From Gnetum montanum (lineage: Eukaryota; Streptophyta; Gnetopsida; Gnetales; Gnetaceae): 64,000 nucleotides of DNA. The notes below the pieces were generated by a model, which searched no databases, was not told the DNA's origin, and saw nothing but the letters and a program-made list of their open reading frames with translations. This document shows, piece after piece, positions 21,616 to 34,058 of the stretch (position 1 is its first letter; each line of letters starts with the position of its first letter). The stretch spans positions 1,450,599 to 1,514,598 of the forward strand of contig MNCI01029492.1 of NCBI GenBank assembly GCA_015680685.1, given 5' to 3'. The translations under genes were made by a program, and so were the position numbers.

Positions 21616-23330
21616 TCATTTGAGGCCCTCAGTTCTTTTTAAATTTTTTTTACATATTTTTGTTTTACAAATTTCTTTAACTTTTCTTATTTTTGTTTTA
21701 TAACATCGTTTATACTTTTTCATTTCTTTGTGTGTTTGATTACTTTGTTTAATTCGTCACTCAATAAGTGCTCCGAAGATGGTATGAATTGTATTCTATT
21801 GGTTGCTAATGTTTGGTTTTTACCTTTAAGTTACAATGTTGATACTACAGTATGGTTCTTTTGATATAGCAGGCAATGAGTCCACATCATCCATGCATTC
21901 GTAAAATTGTATGGTCTCTCTTGGCTTGGAACTATACAGTCCCTTTCCCAATAATAAGAACTATCAACGAATCGGTGACTGGGCATTTCTCAAACTAAGA
22001 AAGGACTCAAGGATTGAAAAGGGTGTGGCTTCAAGGGAACTTAATGCATTTGTGTTGGCCATTCTCTTGGGTGCTTAGATGTTTTCTTCTTGAGTTTTCT
22101 TACCATTTCGACGTTACCCAATTATCGAGAAGCTGAGTGAATAAAAATAAAAATAATAAGTCTTTGCATGGTGTGGTTCTCACAAAAAACACAAAAAAAA
22201 ATAGTAAAATAGTGAGGATTCAAAGCACATCCCTTAGACAAAATAATCATATGGGCTACAAGCACTGGTTATGGAACTAAAAACATGTTCCCTCTAACTA
22301 AGGCCCTTTCTCGCTTCCTACTTTTTCCTCCCTTATTTCGTCAGAATGATGGTGGCTCTTTGAGAGATGCATTCTTGTTACTTCAAGTGAAAGGATTGGC
22401 CAAATGCATTAATGCGAAGTCACTGGATGTGGTTTGTTTGAGGCCGGACTTGGAATGGGATCTACTAAGTCACATTAATCATTAAATACATAAGAGGTTG
22501 TACACCACGTTGTTCTTGAGACTCCATTCCATTCTCTTCTTTCCATCATTCTTTCTCCATTGTTCACCTCATTATCAGTTGTATCATTAGTGTATATTTT
22601 GGTTGACGCATTGTTTTCTTTTTGGTAAATTCTTGTGGTTAAGAATTTAACTCTTGCTTCCAAATGACATTTCTAGAGCCTACGAACTCTTTGAATGTAG
22701 GATTGTCAGGGCATTAAGGGCATGAGCCTGCTTTGGGGAGGACCCACTGGCATTCCTATTTGGTACATTAGTTAATTTCTCTCCCTTAAACATTTTTACA
22801 ATCAACCTTATTTTGTTCATTTCCATCTTGACATCCATTTCATCGCCGTTATAGTTGTCTCTTTTTCTCCATCTTTCTTATTCTTTTTCTTTCTCCATTC
22901 TATCACTACCGGAGGTTCACTCTTAGTCATGGGGGTCTTGACCCAATTTTTTTGATTTTCTCCTAACCCCTACACCTTCGGTAGTCACCAATATTATATC
23001 TCCAGAATCCACAATTAGCCATACCACAACTCAGCCAATGGACCTTTCACCGAAGTAAGGTATCAACTGCATTGTGATTCATTTGCCCTTACTAACATAA
23101 GACTGTGTCATGTGTGCATATGGTAATCATACAACAATGGATTGGACCTGGAGGGAACACTTGGAATGGAATGTATAAAGTGTTCACTCTTGTTGTCGTG
23201 AACACCAGTTTTGTCATGTTCTGTAATGATGATCCGTTCACATATCATCCCATTCACCATTAGTTCCATTCAAGTTAATAATCCCATACCTTCCCAATAT
23301 TTTGTAAGGAACTCAAGGATGAGTTTTTAT
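21616..23330 (+). other. Noncoding interior of element B
   Basis: No gene. It holds the conserved block GCTTTGGGGAGGACCCAC at 22729-22746, seen in all elements of the group, and an internal G-rich motif CTTAGTCATGGGGG at 22922-22935 in the context that precedes ORF2 in E. ORF2 itself is absent, so B looks like a derivative that lost it. Confidence 0.7.
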
Positions 23331-23345
23331 TCAGTCATGGGGGTA
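23331..23345 (+). other. Polypurine tract of element B
   Basis: TCAGTCATGGGGGTA ends at the first base before the 3' LTR, where plus-strand DNA synthesis is primed. The G-rich core recurs at 21590 and 22930. Confidence 0.75.
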
Positions 23346-24149
23346 TGATGGGACGTGATATCGCATAGGCCGTGATATCGCATCTTTCCCTGCGATGTCA
23401 CTTACGCGATATCGCAGCCTGCCACCAGTTCTATAAATAAGAGGCAGCTCTCCCTTGTTTCTTCATCTAGATCTAGACCTTAGCCAAACTCTTGCCATTT
23501 TTCCATTCCATAGTTAGAATGATTTTCACGTGCCCGTAGTAGGAGTCCCAAAGTGAACAAATCTTTATTCGAGCAATTCTATACCTGAGCACACAATTGT
23601 GTACGACAATAAAGACGAACTTTTGAATAAACCTTGTAGCATATGGACTAAGCTAAATAGGACTTAATTAATATTAAATTTTTAAATGATTTATTAGTTA
23701 ATTAAATCTCTCTCAACCCTTAACTCCTAGTTAAGTGCATTCAGTACGACTGCTTCGAGCACGTGCGTTATGCTTGGTAATCCCAGTAACGAATAGCGTT
23801 TGGTAATCCCAGCAGCGTTGCATTGGTTCAGGGTGTGAAATGACAAGTGGGAATAGATACTGATGCTAGGTTAATTAAGGCTTAGTTAGTTAAAGTTAGT
23901 TACTTAGTCTCTTCACCCTCTCCCTCATTAGCATAGGCGATAAAAGAGAAAAGATATAAAAATCACATACCTCAAACTCACTTAACCATACAACCGTGAC
24001 AAATACAAGTGAGTATGGGAGGACAATGATTGATTAATCTTAAGTGTTCCATAAGGTGTGTAAGCACTTAGTCTGTGGAGTTCAACCAAATTGAGCGTGC
24101 AATGCTTGTATTCGTATGGTTGAGTGTAGGGGTCCCCCGCCACTCATCA
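23346..24149 (+). repeat. 3' LTR of element B
   Basis: 804 bp, from TGATGGGACGTG to CCACTCATCA, followed by the target duplication ATTAG. Substitutions against the 5' LTR are scattered, including in GATATC sites, with no net length change. The insertion is therefore not recent but still easy to align. Confidence 0.93.
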
Positions 24150-24154
24150 ATTAG

Positions 24155-25630
24155 AAACCTTATTTAGCCAATATCTTGAGACTTTTGGCCTAGAAGCTTT
24201 ATGCTCCATGAAGAAGAAAATATAATAACATTTCTTATTTTAGGGGTTCTAAATCCTCCTACATTTTGATGCAAAAAGCACAAGGTAGGTAGGGAATCAT
24301 CAAAAGAGAGACATAAGATGAAAGGTGAATCAATTCTATATAACATGGACCTTCTGAAGTTGAAAAAGAATTTTTGTATATTTTGTATTTTTGTAAAATA
24401 AAAATGTTATACACTTTTTAGATATTTAAGCCATGTACCTATTTTTGTAAATAAATAATAAAGTATGATAGATATGAATTTGATGTCTATGTCATTAGGA
24501 TCATTAGATTGCAAGGAACATTTTTCATTTTGGAACGTGCTACATGTTTGAGAAAATTTAATGTTATTTATTGTATTTTAACATTTTGTTATTTAATCTA
24601 GTAAACTTAAAAACATAAATAAATTTATTTCTATATGATTGATTGAGACTAAACAAGTGTCATTAGGATTATTATTTTACGTACTATTTTATGATGCATT
24701 GGGAAACTTTTTAGACAACTTTCTTTTCGTGGCTATGCAAAAATCTAATTTTCTCTAAATAAATTTTATTTAATTATATATGAGAATATTATAAAATTTT
24801 GCTATGTTATATTATTTTACTATATTTATGCCCCTAGTTAATAAATTTTATCTATTTTACTACTTCCTTTTAAGTTAGTAAATCAAGGTTAAATCCAAAT
24901 CCTTGGGGTTTCGTAGCTTCTCTATTAGTTATTTATAGTATACTTATAGATAATTAATAGGGGTGTTATAGCTGTGAAATTAGGAGTACTACTACTAGGC
25001 TAAAATTATTTTTTTAGAAAAAATTAAAAACAAAAGAAATAGAATAAGAGGATAAAACTCCATTGTTTTTTGAAACCACCAAGATGGTGAGGTTTTCTTA
25101 ATTATGAATCATTACCAAAGGACATTTTCCAAGTGTTCCATAATTCCAAACCAGAAAAAGGATGCAACGAAAGTATCAACCTTGAACCCTTGCTTGCAAA
25201 TTGATTTTGTTTTGAAAAATGATTCACTTACTTTTAAGAGTGAAAAATACCTTAGAAACACTAACTAGGCCAAGGAAAATTATTTAAATTAAAAGTGGGA
25301 AATGATTGAAACGTAGGTACATCCCAAGATTTATAGAAGTTTATAACTTAGTGCTACCTAGTAGAAATAAAAGGAGCTAAGCAAAGATGATGATTTAGGT
25401 AGATACCATCAATTAGAATAATGGTAAGATGTTATTTCTCTACATGTAAGACCTAAGTTTGAACTTGGGCATACCATTGAAGAGAGGCTATGCTATTCAT
25501 CCACTATCCCTTCCATGACCTTGACCCTAGTGTAGTGGCATAGATTTGTGTCTGAATGCAAGAAAAAACAAAGGTCTTGTTGTAGATTATCTTGCAAGGC
25601 CCTCGTGGGTGCTTTTTCTAGCCAATAGTT
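24155..25630. other. AT-rich region, no gene seen
   Basis: No credible coding frame, RNA gene or repeat boundary between element B and the LINE remnant. The right end may contain unrecognisable LINE ORF1 sequence. Confidence 0.45.
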
Positions 25631-27397
25631 TATTCCTAAACATTTGTAGGATCTATGCTAAGTGTGGGCATATCTCTATCCAATGTCCATAGAATATGTA
25701 GGCTAGGAAATTGATGCAAGATAAGAAGAAGAAATAAGTTCCACCTAGGTCAAAGATCAAGCTAGATGCTGAAGTTGTTAAAAGAGCCCTTGTAAATAAG
25801 TGCATTAACAATGGTAGAAAAAAAGGGTCGGATCAATATTTGCAAGCTTCAAATTTGGTCTGAGAAGGATCAATGGGCACATGGAGGCTAGAGGTGGAGC
25901 ATGCGATCTTCTTTTAGTAGGCTAGATGGGATGATAGGAAAAAAGCCAAGGTTGATGATTTAGAGGGTTAACAGTTGCTCACCTAGAAAAAATAGAACTT
26001 AGGTATTGTAGGAGGACAACAATGACAAATGCAAATAGATGCAAAATAGGATGATGAAGAGGCATGACAAGCCTAATAGAAGCAACAACACTAGAGTTTA
26101 TTTAACTTTCAAATGTACTCAGAAAGTAATGGAAGAAAACTCTTACTCTTTGATAGTCCACAAGGAATAGAGCTGGGCTAGAAATTTAGTATAGAATATC
26201 AAATAAAGAAAATTATTCATGATAGTCTCGATGAATAATAAGACATGCTGGGTTTTTTATTTAGTGATCATCTTGATAAAAAAGAAGAGGCATCTTCGAT
26301 GCTGGTACCGAGGTCATCAATGAAACAAGGCACAATAGAGGATAGCATCACCCAAATGCTTCCAATAACATGTTATCTTATCTTGGATATGTGCTGGTCT
26401 CTAGGAATCAAAGAAAACCTAATTTTTAAAATCAATGTTGCAAGGAAATTTTGTGGATGTAGCTCTTCTTCAAGAGGTAAAATTAGAAATTTTTTTTGTG
26501 GGATTACTAGCCCACATAAATAGGATTTGAGGTTTTAGCAAAGGGTTAGTATGCCATTGAAAAAATAATCTAAATTTTCAAGGTATAATTTTTCTTCCTA
26601 ATATGGTTTATATCACAAGAGAAGGCTTAAAGATTTTGAATGTTTATGATCATGTTATTAGCTTTTAGTGATAAGAGTTCAAAAGAAAGATTTTGGAGTG
26701 TAGAGCTAAGAAGGATTTGGTTATTGGTGGAGATTCAAATTTCATAAGATGGTGGGAGGAAAGGTTTAGTTCATTAGCTCAAAACATGAAGAGTCTTTTC
26801 TTCAATGACTAGTAGATTTGGCTAAGCTTAGCGTTCCCATCTATAATTTCACCTAGAAATAACTAGCATTTGAGAATAAGTAGAAAACCTCTTATCTTCA
26901 TTAGTTCTTTCTTCTTAGGTCATGTTGAATTACTCACCATTTGGTTGGCAAGGCCTTGGCATGGATTTTTTCAAATCACAGATCCATCCTCTATGAATAG
27001 AAAAATAGAACTTTTCATTAATTAACTTTTAAATTTGAGAATGCTTAGCTTTCTAAGAAATTTTTTTGAACTATGTTGATGTAGATGTAGAACATGGAGG
27101 TGGTTAGTCATGGATCTTGTGGAGTATTACAGAAGGTTGAAGTGTTTTAATGATTTTGCTCTCAACAATAGAGGTAAACATGGCTCCTAGCAATGCAAAC
27201 TACTTTGACAAGATGGGCTAGATTTAGGAATAGGTAGATTCATTACTAGAGTGGAAGTTCATTATGTAAGATCTAGTTGTAGTAAAGAAACAAGTGAGAA
27301 CATTGGCGCATGAGGAAGAGGTCCAATGGAAACAATGCTTCAAGGCGAGGTAGCTAAAGGAAGGATATCAAAATTCCACCTATTTCTATATCATCAT
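25631..27397 (+). mobile_element. Degraded LINE, 5' portion (ORF1 knuckle and endonuclease)
   Basis: At 25645-25686 the translation C-R-I-Y-A-K-C-G-H-I-S-I-Q-C has CX2CX4HX4C spacing, with the second Cys changed to Tyr, typical of plant LINE ORF1 knuckles. Near 26695-26760 'KDLVIGGDSNFIRW' resembles the GGDFN block of the APE-type endonuclease, and 26870-26900 could be its 'FTW' block. At the right end 'LKEGYQNSTYFYI' resembles the conserved 'EGDxNTxFF' linker before RT. Stops and shifts are frequent. The reading resumes at 50941 after element C, flanked by ATCAT/ATCAC. Confidence 0.65.
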
Positions 27398-28189
27398 TGA
27401 TGAGTTGTGATTTGATGGGTCCTGATGTTTGATACCCAACGTTGCCTCATCTGGACCTCACTTATAAATAATGCACTTGGGCTTTTTGAAGAGATATCTT
27501 AGAAATAGTTAGTTTTCAGTTTCTTTTCTCTATTATTTCTAGTGCATGATTGCAGTGTGATGCTTGTAATCATACGATACCTTTGTTCAAGTGTGACATA
27601 CTTGGACACGTTACATGACTGGTAATAAAGATTGAGATTACTTTCATCATTGTAGCATCCGCTTCGATTAATATTGTTGATTTAATTATTTAATGCTTTC
27701 TTTAGATAAACATTTCCATTTATTGTTATTTACTATTCTTGTTGTTAAGCAGAATGTGTACGCCTTAACCATGAGCATTTAAGTGTAAATACTTGGTCAC
27801 CGAGAGGTGTATCATTTGGCACAACTAGTGATGTACACTTGATAAACCTAGAGGTAGCTCCACGAAGTCCAAGACGTGTATAGATGGTTAAGAGTAGATA
27901 CCATCGCCATAGGCTACTTTAGACTTTGTTTTTCATTATTCATAAGTTAATCAATTTATCTCTTTTTGTCACCAGGAGTAGCATAGAATTAGGAAACATC
28001 ATACGCCTCACTTTGGACTAAACCATACATGACAAAGCTACCACTAGTCCAAGTGGGAACATAGCGAAGTACAATTAGAGCATAATAATCTAGATGCCAC
28101 AACTAGTCCCATCCAAAAAATTTGACTGGATCGTGCGTGAACACTTGTGATTCATATGGTTGAGCGTAGGTGTACCTTGCCACTCATCA
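27398..28189 (+). repeat. 5' LTR of element C
   Basis: 792 bp, TGATGAGTTGTG...CCACTCATCA. U3 has CTTATAAATAATGC as TATA box but not the GATATCGCG array of other elements. It is shorter than the 3' LTR mainly because about 60 bp of U3 that hold TGACGTCA palindromes in the 3' copy are missing. Confidence 0.9.
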
Positions 28190-28190
28190 T

Positions 28191-28208
28191 TGGCGCCATT
28201 GCCGGGGA
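28191..28208 (+). other. Primer binding site of element C
   Basis: TGGCGCCATTGCCGGGGA complements the tRNA-Asp 3' end with a single mismatch, the best primer site in the window. Confidence 0.9.
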
Positions 28209-28314
28209 TGGTGCTAGTTATCTAAATTAGTTATATTATACAAGATAGTTGTAAAATAATTAATGATATATCTTTTAGAAGTTATTGATTCACACACCCC
28301 ATAAACCATGAACA

Positions 28315-30772
28315 ATGTCTCTCTCTCACGGAAGTGACTATGCACTATATAGCAGACACATTCATTAGAGAACTAATGAGATATACAATGAAGAAGATTG
28401 GAGTGATCAACCTTATCTAGGGATTTCTTATGATCATGATCATACTAACGACACTCAAAGACTACTTTCACCTAAGGCAAACAATCTTGGAGGAGATGAA
28501 ATAGGTCTTGAACTAGGGAAGACCTCAAGGCCTAGGACCTCCTCTAAATTTAGAAAAGATAAATCAAGGGATCCTAAGGAATACTATAGAAGCCATGGCG
28601 ATTATTCTAGTTCCTCATCTTCCTCTTCCCCTTCAACGTCTAGTTCTGATGAAGATGAATGTAGGTATAGAGATAGAGCTCCATTAAACGGTCGAACTAA
28701 AAACCAAAATCAAACCCACAAGAAGAGTCAAAGAGGACATCATGAACATAGGAACTTCCCTCATAATCTATTTGATGATGATGAACCCCTGTTGGCCACT
28801 AAGAGCCTAATGCATATCATAGAGGCCGTTAAGATATCTCACAGGCATTGCAAAAAGAGTCGACTACCTAAGCTTGACATGAATAATATTCTGAAATTTG
28901 CAAGAGGCTATGATTGCAACATCATTTACAAGCCTTCCATGATGCCTATGCTAACTATAACATTGAAAGTGGATGGCAAAAGCTTAAGCTCTTTCCTAGG
29001 ACACTAATTTATAAAGCCAAAGTGTGGTATTGATCATTGAAACCAAATTTAATTCGACGATGGTCTATAATGATAGGACTTTTCAATGAAAGATACCAAA
29101 CCTATAAAAGTGTGTCTAATTTAAGGAGACAAATCCAAGAGTAGAAACAAGAACAACATGAACCCTTGGACATGACCTTAGATAGATATTATGCCTTACT
29201 AAATCGATGCCTAGGCCATGGTTTCTTCAAGAAAAAGCAACTTTACCACATCATAGATGGTTTTCATAATGAAACAAGGGTAACCCTTGGGATGTATGCC
29301 TCAGGGGAACTATACGATCTCCAAGCCCATCAGATCAAATAGCTCATAGAGTGTATGGCAAAAGAAGAAGGAGAAATGTGTAAATGGGAGAATGTAGAAA
29401 AACATCAATGGGACCCAACTCTTTAATTGAAGGAGGTCCAAATTTATGGTAAGGAAAATGAAGCCACCTTTGATAAGGTAATCCCACAATAAACTTTTCC
29501 AATAAAGGAGCCTCTGGATGATCTAGAAGCAAAATTCAATAGGATGTCTATATGGATAAATGAAAATGTCACAACCCTTATTGAGACAATCATGGAGAAG
29601 ATTATGAAACACATGCCCAGTGAACACAATCAACAAAAGACACAGAACCAGGAAATAGTTAGGAACAGTTCTCAGCACACAAGAAAAGTGGTTGACAAAA
29701 GTGAGGCTAAAGACTCCACCACAAACGAAGATGACAGATGTGACCTATGCATATATGAACATCCAAAGGGCCAATGCCCCATATTATTGCATCTACAGAA
29801 GTATTGGGTAGGAGCCTTGAATCTGAAGTTTATGCAATAACACATGCTCAGAAGACTTCCTCTCCCACAAGGTAATTATAGGCAATCCCATAACCGATCA
29901 TACCATCCTAGCAAGACTTATTACTAGCCTTAACATTCTCAACCGTAGTGGTAACAACCATAGTTGGGGGGGAGGCCACCATCAAATCAACCATATCCTC
30001 TGAAAACACATGGCTATTATGTTCAACATCCTATTTCTCCAACCAGTTCTGCGTCCTCTACTTTTAATCACCACTACCACTTTCCCAAGTACCATCAATA
30101 CATGAAATTCCTTGAAGGATCACCACTGTGTGCCTCTTACCATCCAACTTACCCTTGATATTCTCATAATCCATCTCCTTATACGCCATTACCAGTAATT
30201 CAGGAAGGTCCAACCCCACAATATCAACCAATGAGTGTCACTTGTGCTACAAATGTGCAAAGACATGCTGACACCAGTGGATCCTAGCCACAATGCTGGA
30301 AACATCCCTTTTGGAGGAAAGGCCGTAAGCCAAGGAAAACCACGCATGGACCCACCACATCATTTGAGCCAACATAAGGCCAACCTGGTGCACCACCTTC
30401 CTCGTCTAAACCAACATCCTTTGACCATACACAAGGGCCACCATTTGTCCATACTCCAATCCCACATCCAACCAATGAATCTACAAATGTGGGGAGACAA
30501 ATGAATCCATGCATACCATCTCATACTCAAGGGTGTAATAGTGGTCCATTCATCCATAATTTTAAATGCCTCATACCCTAATCCACCATACATTTAACAA
30601 TCAAGTATGTGACCAACAAATTTTCTACCCAGCCACCACACCACTAATCAAAACCTAATGGCTGGGACATGAAAGGTTCCCAACATTTCATACATGCATG
30701 GATCCTTTTCATCCACTTATTAATCCTAGCCATGACCAAATGTTTAGTTGTGGGGGTTACCCCCTTGTCTAA
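28315..30772 (+). pseudogene. Gag-like gene of element C
   Basis: The ATG at 28315 gives MSLSHGSDY, like the MSLSQDYDS start of D. A TAG at 28366 replaces the Trp of the IHW block. Ser-rich sequence follows (28600-28650), then 'EPLLATKSLMHIIEAVKIS' and 'RLPKLDMNNILKFARGYD'. A frameshift near 28920 moves the capsid-like part, 'LQAFHDAYANYNIESGWQK', into another frame. The knuckle C-D-L-C-I-Y-E-H-P-K-G-Q-C near 29740 is intact CX2CX3HX4C. The gene ends FSCGGYPLV with TAA at 30770 over the G-rich motif GTGGGGGTTACCCCC. No protease motif is seen. Confidence 0.75.
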
Positions 30773-31198
30773 TCTTCAGGATTTTTATGTGCTTTTAATA
30801 TTTTTATTTTATAATTTTTTATCATTTTCCTATTCTTTCTACTTTTTCTAACTTTTCTAGTTGTTATTTTAATTTTTCTTGTATGTAATCTTGCAATTGA
30901 TCATGTTGCCCATTGAGGTGAGGTTTTTTCTCTATGTTGTCAAGTCACAAGGGATTGATTATTCGGACATTGCAACCATGACATCCATGCACCCATTCCA
31001 TTAATAAGAGGTTCTTGCTCTGGTCATAATGGTAATCTTTTTCATTATTAAAACTCTAAATAACCTCATAATAATTGTGTTTGGATGAAATAGTGTAAAA
31101 CCAAGAGGAAATGTAAAGGGTGTGACATCAAGGGGATTTGTGGATTCTCTTTGGCTACTTCTGTATGATTTATCATGTTGATGAGGTTGTAACCATAT
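30773..31198 (+). other. Noncoding interior of element C, left of D
   Basis: Holds TTAATAAGAGGTTCTT (31000), the counterpart of the second TATA-like site of E, and TGTGACATCAAGGGG (31119), a block conserved after gag in all elements. It ends in CATAT, the target duplicated by D. Confidence 0.65.
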
Positions 31199-32081
31199 TG
31201 ATGAGCGGGGAGGTACCCCTACACTCAACCATAAGAATATGAGCATTTCATGCATGATCCGGTCGAACTCCGCAGACAGGCTAGTTGTGGTATCTAGACA
31301 GTTATCCTTAGGTCACAGTTCACTATCTTCCCACCTAGACTAGTGTTAACTTTGTCACGTATGGTTTAGTCTAGAATGAGGTGTATGATGTGTTCCTATA
31401 CTAATGCTACTCCTAGGTGTAATGGAAAGTGATATTAACTAAGCTAAGAGGGAGAAGGTGAGAAAGAATCTAAGCTAGCCTAGGTGCGATGAGCATCCGT
31501 TCCTTGATCATCCGTACACATTTTGGACTTCGTGCATGACTACCACTGGGATTACCAAGCGCAGATCCTAGGTACGCTACTGGGTTACCAAGTAGTCACA
31601 CTTAAATGCTCATAATCAAGTCGTACTCATTCTGTGTTTAACAGGAGTTTAGGGTGAAGAGATATTAACTAGGAAAGTGGTAAATAATAATTAAATAAAT
31701 AATTAAGCTAAGTGAATGCTACAATAATGAAGTAATCTCGATCTTTATTTCAGATCATGTGTGTGTCCAAGTACGTCACACTCGAATAAGGATGTCGTAC
31801 AATTACAATCACCATACTATGGCCATACATTGGGAGAGAAGGGTTGAGAGAAGAACTAAAAACTTAACACTAAAACTAACAATTGAAAAACTGCCTAAAA
31901 CAGGGAAAACTGCCTCTTATTTATAGACATTGCGGTAGGCCGTGATATTGCATACACGATATCGCGTACGCGATATCGCAGCTATGCCGTGATATCGCGA
32001 ATGCGATATCACAGCTGCTACGATATCAAGGCTATGATATCATGGCAGCGAGATCACAGCTAGAAAACTCATGACTCATCA
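31199..32081 (-). repeat. 3' LTR of element D
   Basis: 883 bp. On the minus strand the TATA box is at 31925-31918 and the GATATC palindrome array lies at about 31928-32060, with at least eight sites including GCGATATCGCGTACGCGATA. The polypurine tract adjoins at 32082. Confidence 0.93.
31918..32060 (-). promoter_or_regulatory. U3 palindrome array and TATA box, element D 3' LTR
   Basis: At least eight GATATC-type palindromes with GCG flanks stand upstream of TATAAATAAGAGG in minus-strand orientation. The array is longer than in B or E, so copy number varies among elements. Confidence 0.75.
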
Positions 32082-32099
32082 TACCCCCACAACTGAATG
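32082..32099 (-). other. Polypurine tract of element D
   Basis: On the minus strand CATTCAGTTGTGGGGGTA, ending at the LTR boundary. Confidence 0.75.
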
Positions 32100-32224
32100 A
32101 AAACTCATCCTCAAGTTACAGAGAGAACAAGCTCCATTGATTACACAGTGGATAGGTATGGGATTATTGACTGACTAGGAATTTATTTATGTCGCGGTGG
32201 AGAATTAAACAAAATTTGGACATA

Positions 32225-32689
32225 GACACAAAAGATAAAACTTGTGGAACTCATGGGGTTCCCAATAGTGGTGGCTCCTCTTTGGGTGCCTCTCCTTTGT
32301 CCTACACGATGAAGCTTCTGAGATTGATACCGTTGAAGAAGTGCTTGACGTTTCTCCTCTTCTATCCAAGGATTATGAGCTGTCCATGCTAATGTTCCAA
32401 TGTTTGATGGAGTCAGCACTTTTCATGAACATGGAAATTGTAGGAACACTTGATTGACCTTGACATGTTATGCCACAAATAGTCATCATTCCTCTTCACA
32501 GGCTTGGGCCCTGACCTCTCCACCTTTTGCTTGGATAGATTATGGAGTAACAGGAGTTCCATGATGGATGTTGAGTGATTGTGCCTCCTACTCTGCATGT
32601 TCTGCATGAAGTCCTTGGCCTTTGTCTCCCCCTGGTCATTCAATTGCACCTTGAGAAGGTCCTCCTTGTTATCTTCTTTTAGGGGCCAT
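32225..32689 (-). pseudogene. ORF2 deletion remnant of element D
   Basis: From an ATG at 32689, preceded by the conserved acceptor-like GATTATAG, the translation starts like ORF2 of C and E. Around 32490-32440 it jumps to the ORF2 tail, where 'PSNIGTLAWTA' is shared with E and G. The roughly 2.3 kb holding the plant-transposon-like domain and coiled coil are missing. D therefore shows that ORF2 is not needed in cis for insertion. Confidence 0.75.
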
Positions 32690-34058
32690 CTATAATCACA
32701 CAAAGATCAATTGCTAGTAAGGTTATTGAAAAAAGTTCAATGATTTCATACCTTACTCATTGCCTTTAATAAATGTTGAATTATTTGCTTAGTGTGATTT
32801 TAGAGTTAGAAATTTTTTTCAAGGAAGTTGCCTTAAAAGTTTAATGTTAGACTTGGTTTGGTAGGTGACACATAAAAGGACCTGGTTTTGAGGAACGTTT
32901 GATAAAATGATGACAAAGGAAAGAATAGATTTGGAAATAAAGTACTCAAAGGGTATAAGATGATGTGGTGGTATGCAACAAGTACAAATTGCAAAAGTCA
33001 CATAAGTGGATCCTTCCCAAAGGATGGTTCCAACCTATAATGCCCCTGCGTAACCACACCTTAAAATGTCCCTAGGTACTAGAAGGGTTAAATGTAATTC
33101 ATACCAGTTTCACAAAACACATACATGTAGATACCACCGGAATGAGGTAAGAATTCTACACTATACGAGATACAAGGAACAATTACATGAACAACGAGAT
33201 GAGATGGTATATAGAAGGGATTGTAGAGATTGGGACATGAAGTAACTGACCCATGGCATAGTGAATCCTGCATGTAAAGCATGATTAATGTGTCATTAAC
33301 CCATCGTTCCAAGATTAGGACCAAGTCCATCCTCTAATCAGTGACACTGCATTGTTTCATCCCTTGATGAGTGACTATGAGAGTACCAGAACAACAAGGC
33401 ATATGATCACTTGGCATTTTATGCAAGGGAGGAGTGATTTTTGCTTTGTGGCATCTTCTTTGTTTTTTTTTCTCGCTTTTTTTTTCGATTTCTGAATCTA
33501 GAGAAGCTGCCAACCTTCAGGCATGGGTGCATGTCTTTCCAGTGGGACCCCATAGAACAACATTGGATTTTTGAGTGCCCTTTTGATTACTCTTACTCCC
33601 ATTTTTCATTAGATCTACAAGGATCTTAGTACAACCACGTTGCATGATAACTCCCATAGACGTCACCAAAGAAAATCTGCAAGTCCCCTTGATGTCACAC
33701 CCTCATCATACCCTCTTGGTCCATTCTTCTTCATTCTGGGCACAATGAACACAAAATTAATTTTTAAGTTTTAAGAATGTCAAGAATATCACTGTACCCT
33801 CGAAAAGAACCTCTTATTTGTAGAATGGATGAGTGGGTGTAATGGGCTCACTGTCCAAATAATTGATCACTCGAGACTTGATAACATAGAACACACCTCA
33901 ACCAAGGAGCCACATAAGTGTTTTATTTGTAGACAAAATTACTTATAAAAATGTAAAAAGACAAAAAGATAAAACAAGAAATCGAAAAATGAAAAACTGG
34001 AAAACAAAAAGTTGTAAAATTGAAGAAAATGAAAAATATTTATTAATCTTTCTTATTA
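32690..34058 (-). other. Noncoding interior of element D
   Basis: Between gag and the ORF2 remnant. It contains the conserved block (33004-33025, minus GGTTTGGGAAGGATCCACTT-like), the AAATAAGAGGTTCTTTTCG site near 33810-33827, and the CTTGATGTCACACCC block near 33687. No coding potential. Confidence 0.65.

Larger units (their letters stand above)
17452..24149 (+). mobile_element. LTR retrotransposon element B (complete, non-autonomous, Athila/Tat-like)
   Basis: Two 804-bp LTRs (17452-18255 and 23346-24149) enclose a 5.1-kb interior, and a perfect 5-bp target duplication ATTAG flanks the element (17447-17451 and 24150-24154). The primer site matches the 3' end of tRNA-Asp and a polypurine tract precedes the 3' LTR. 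The interior encodes gag and a retropepsin-like region, followed by 1.7 kb without coding potential. No reverse transcriptase, RNase H or integrase motif is visible, so enzymes had to be supplied in trans. The primer type fits the Athila/Tat side of Ty3/Gypsy. Confidence 0.93.
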
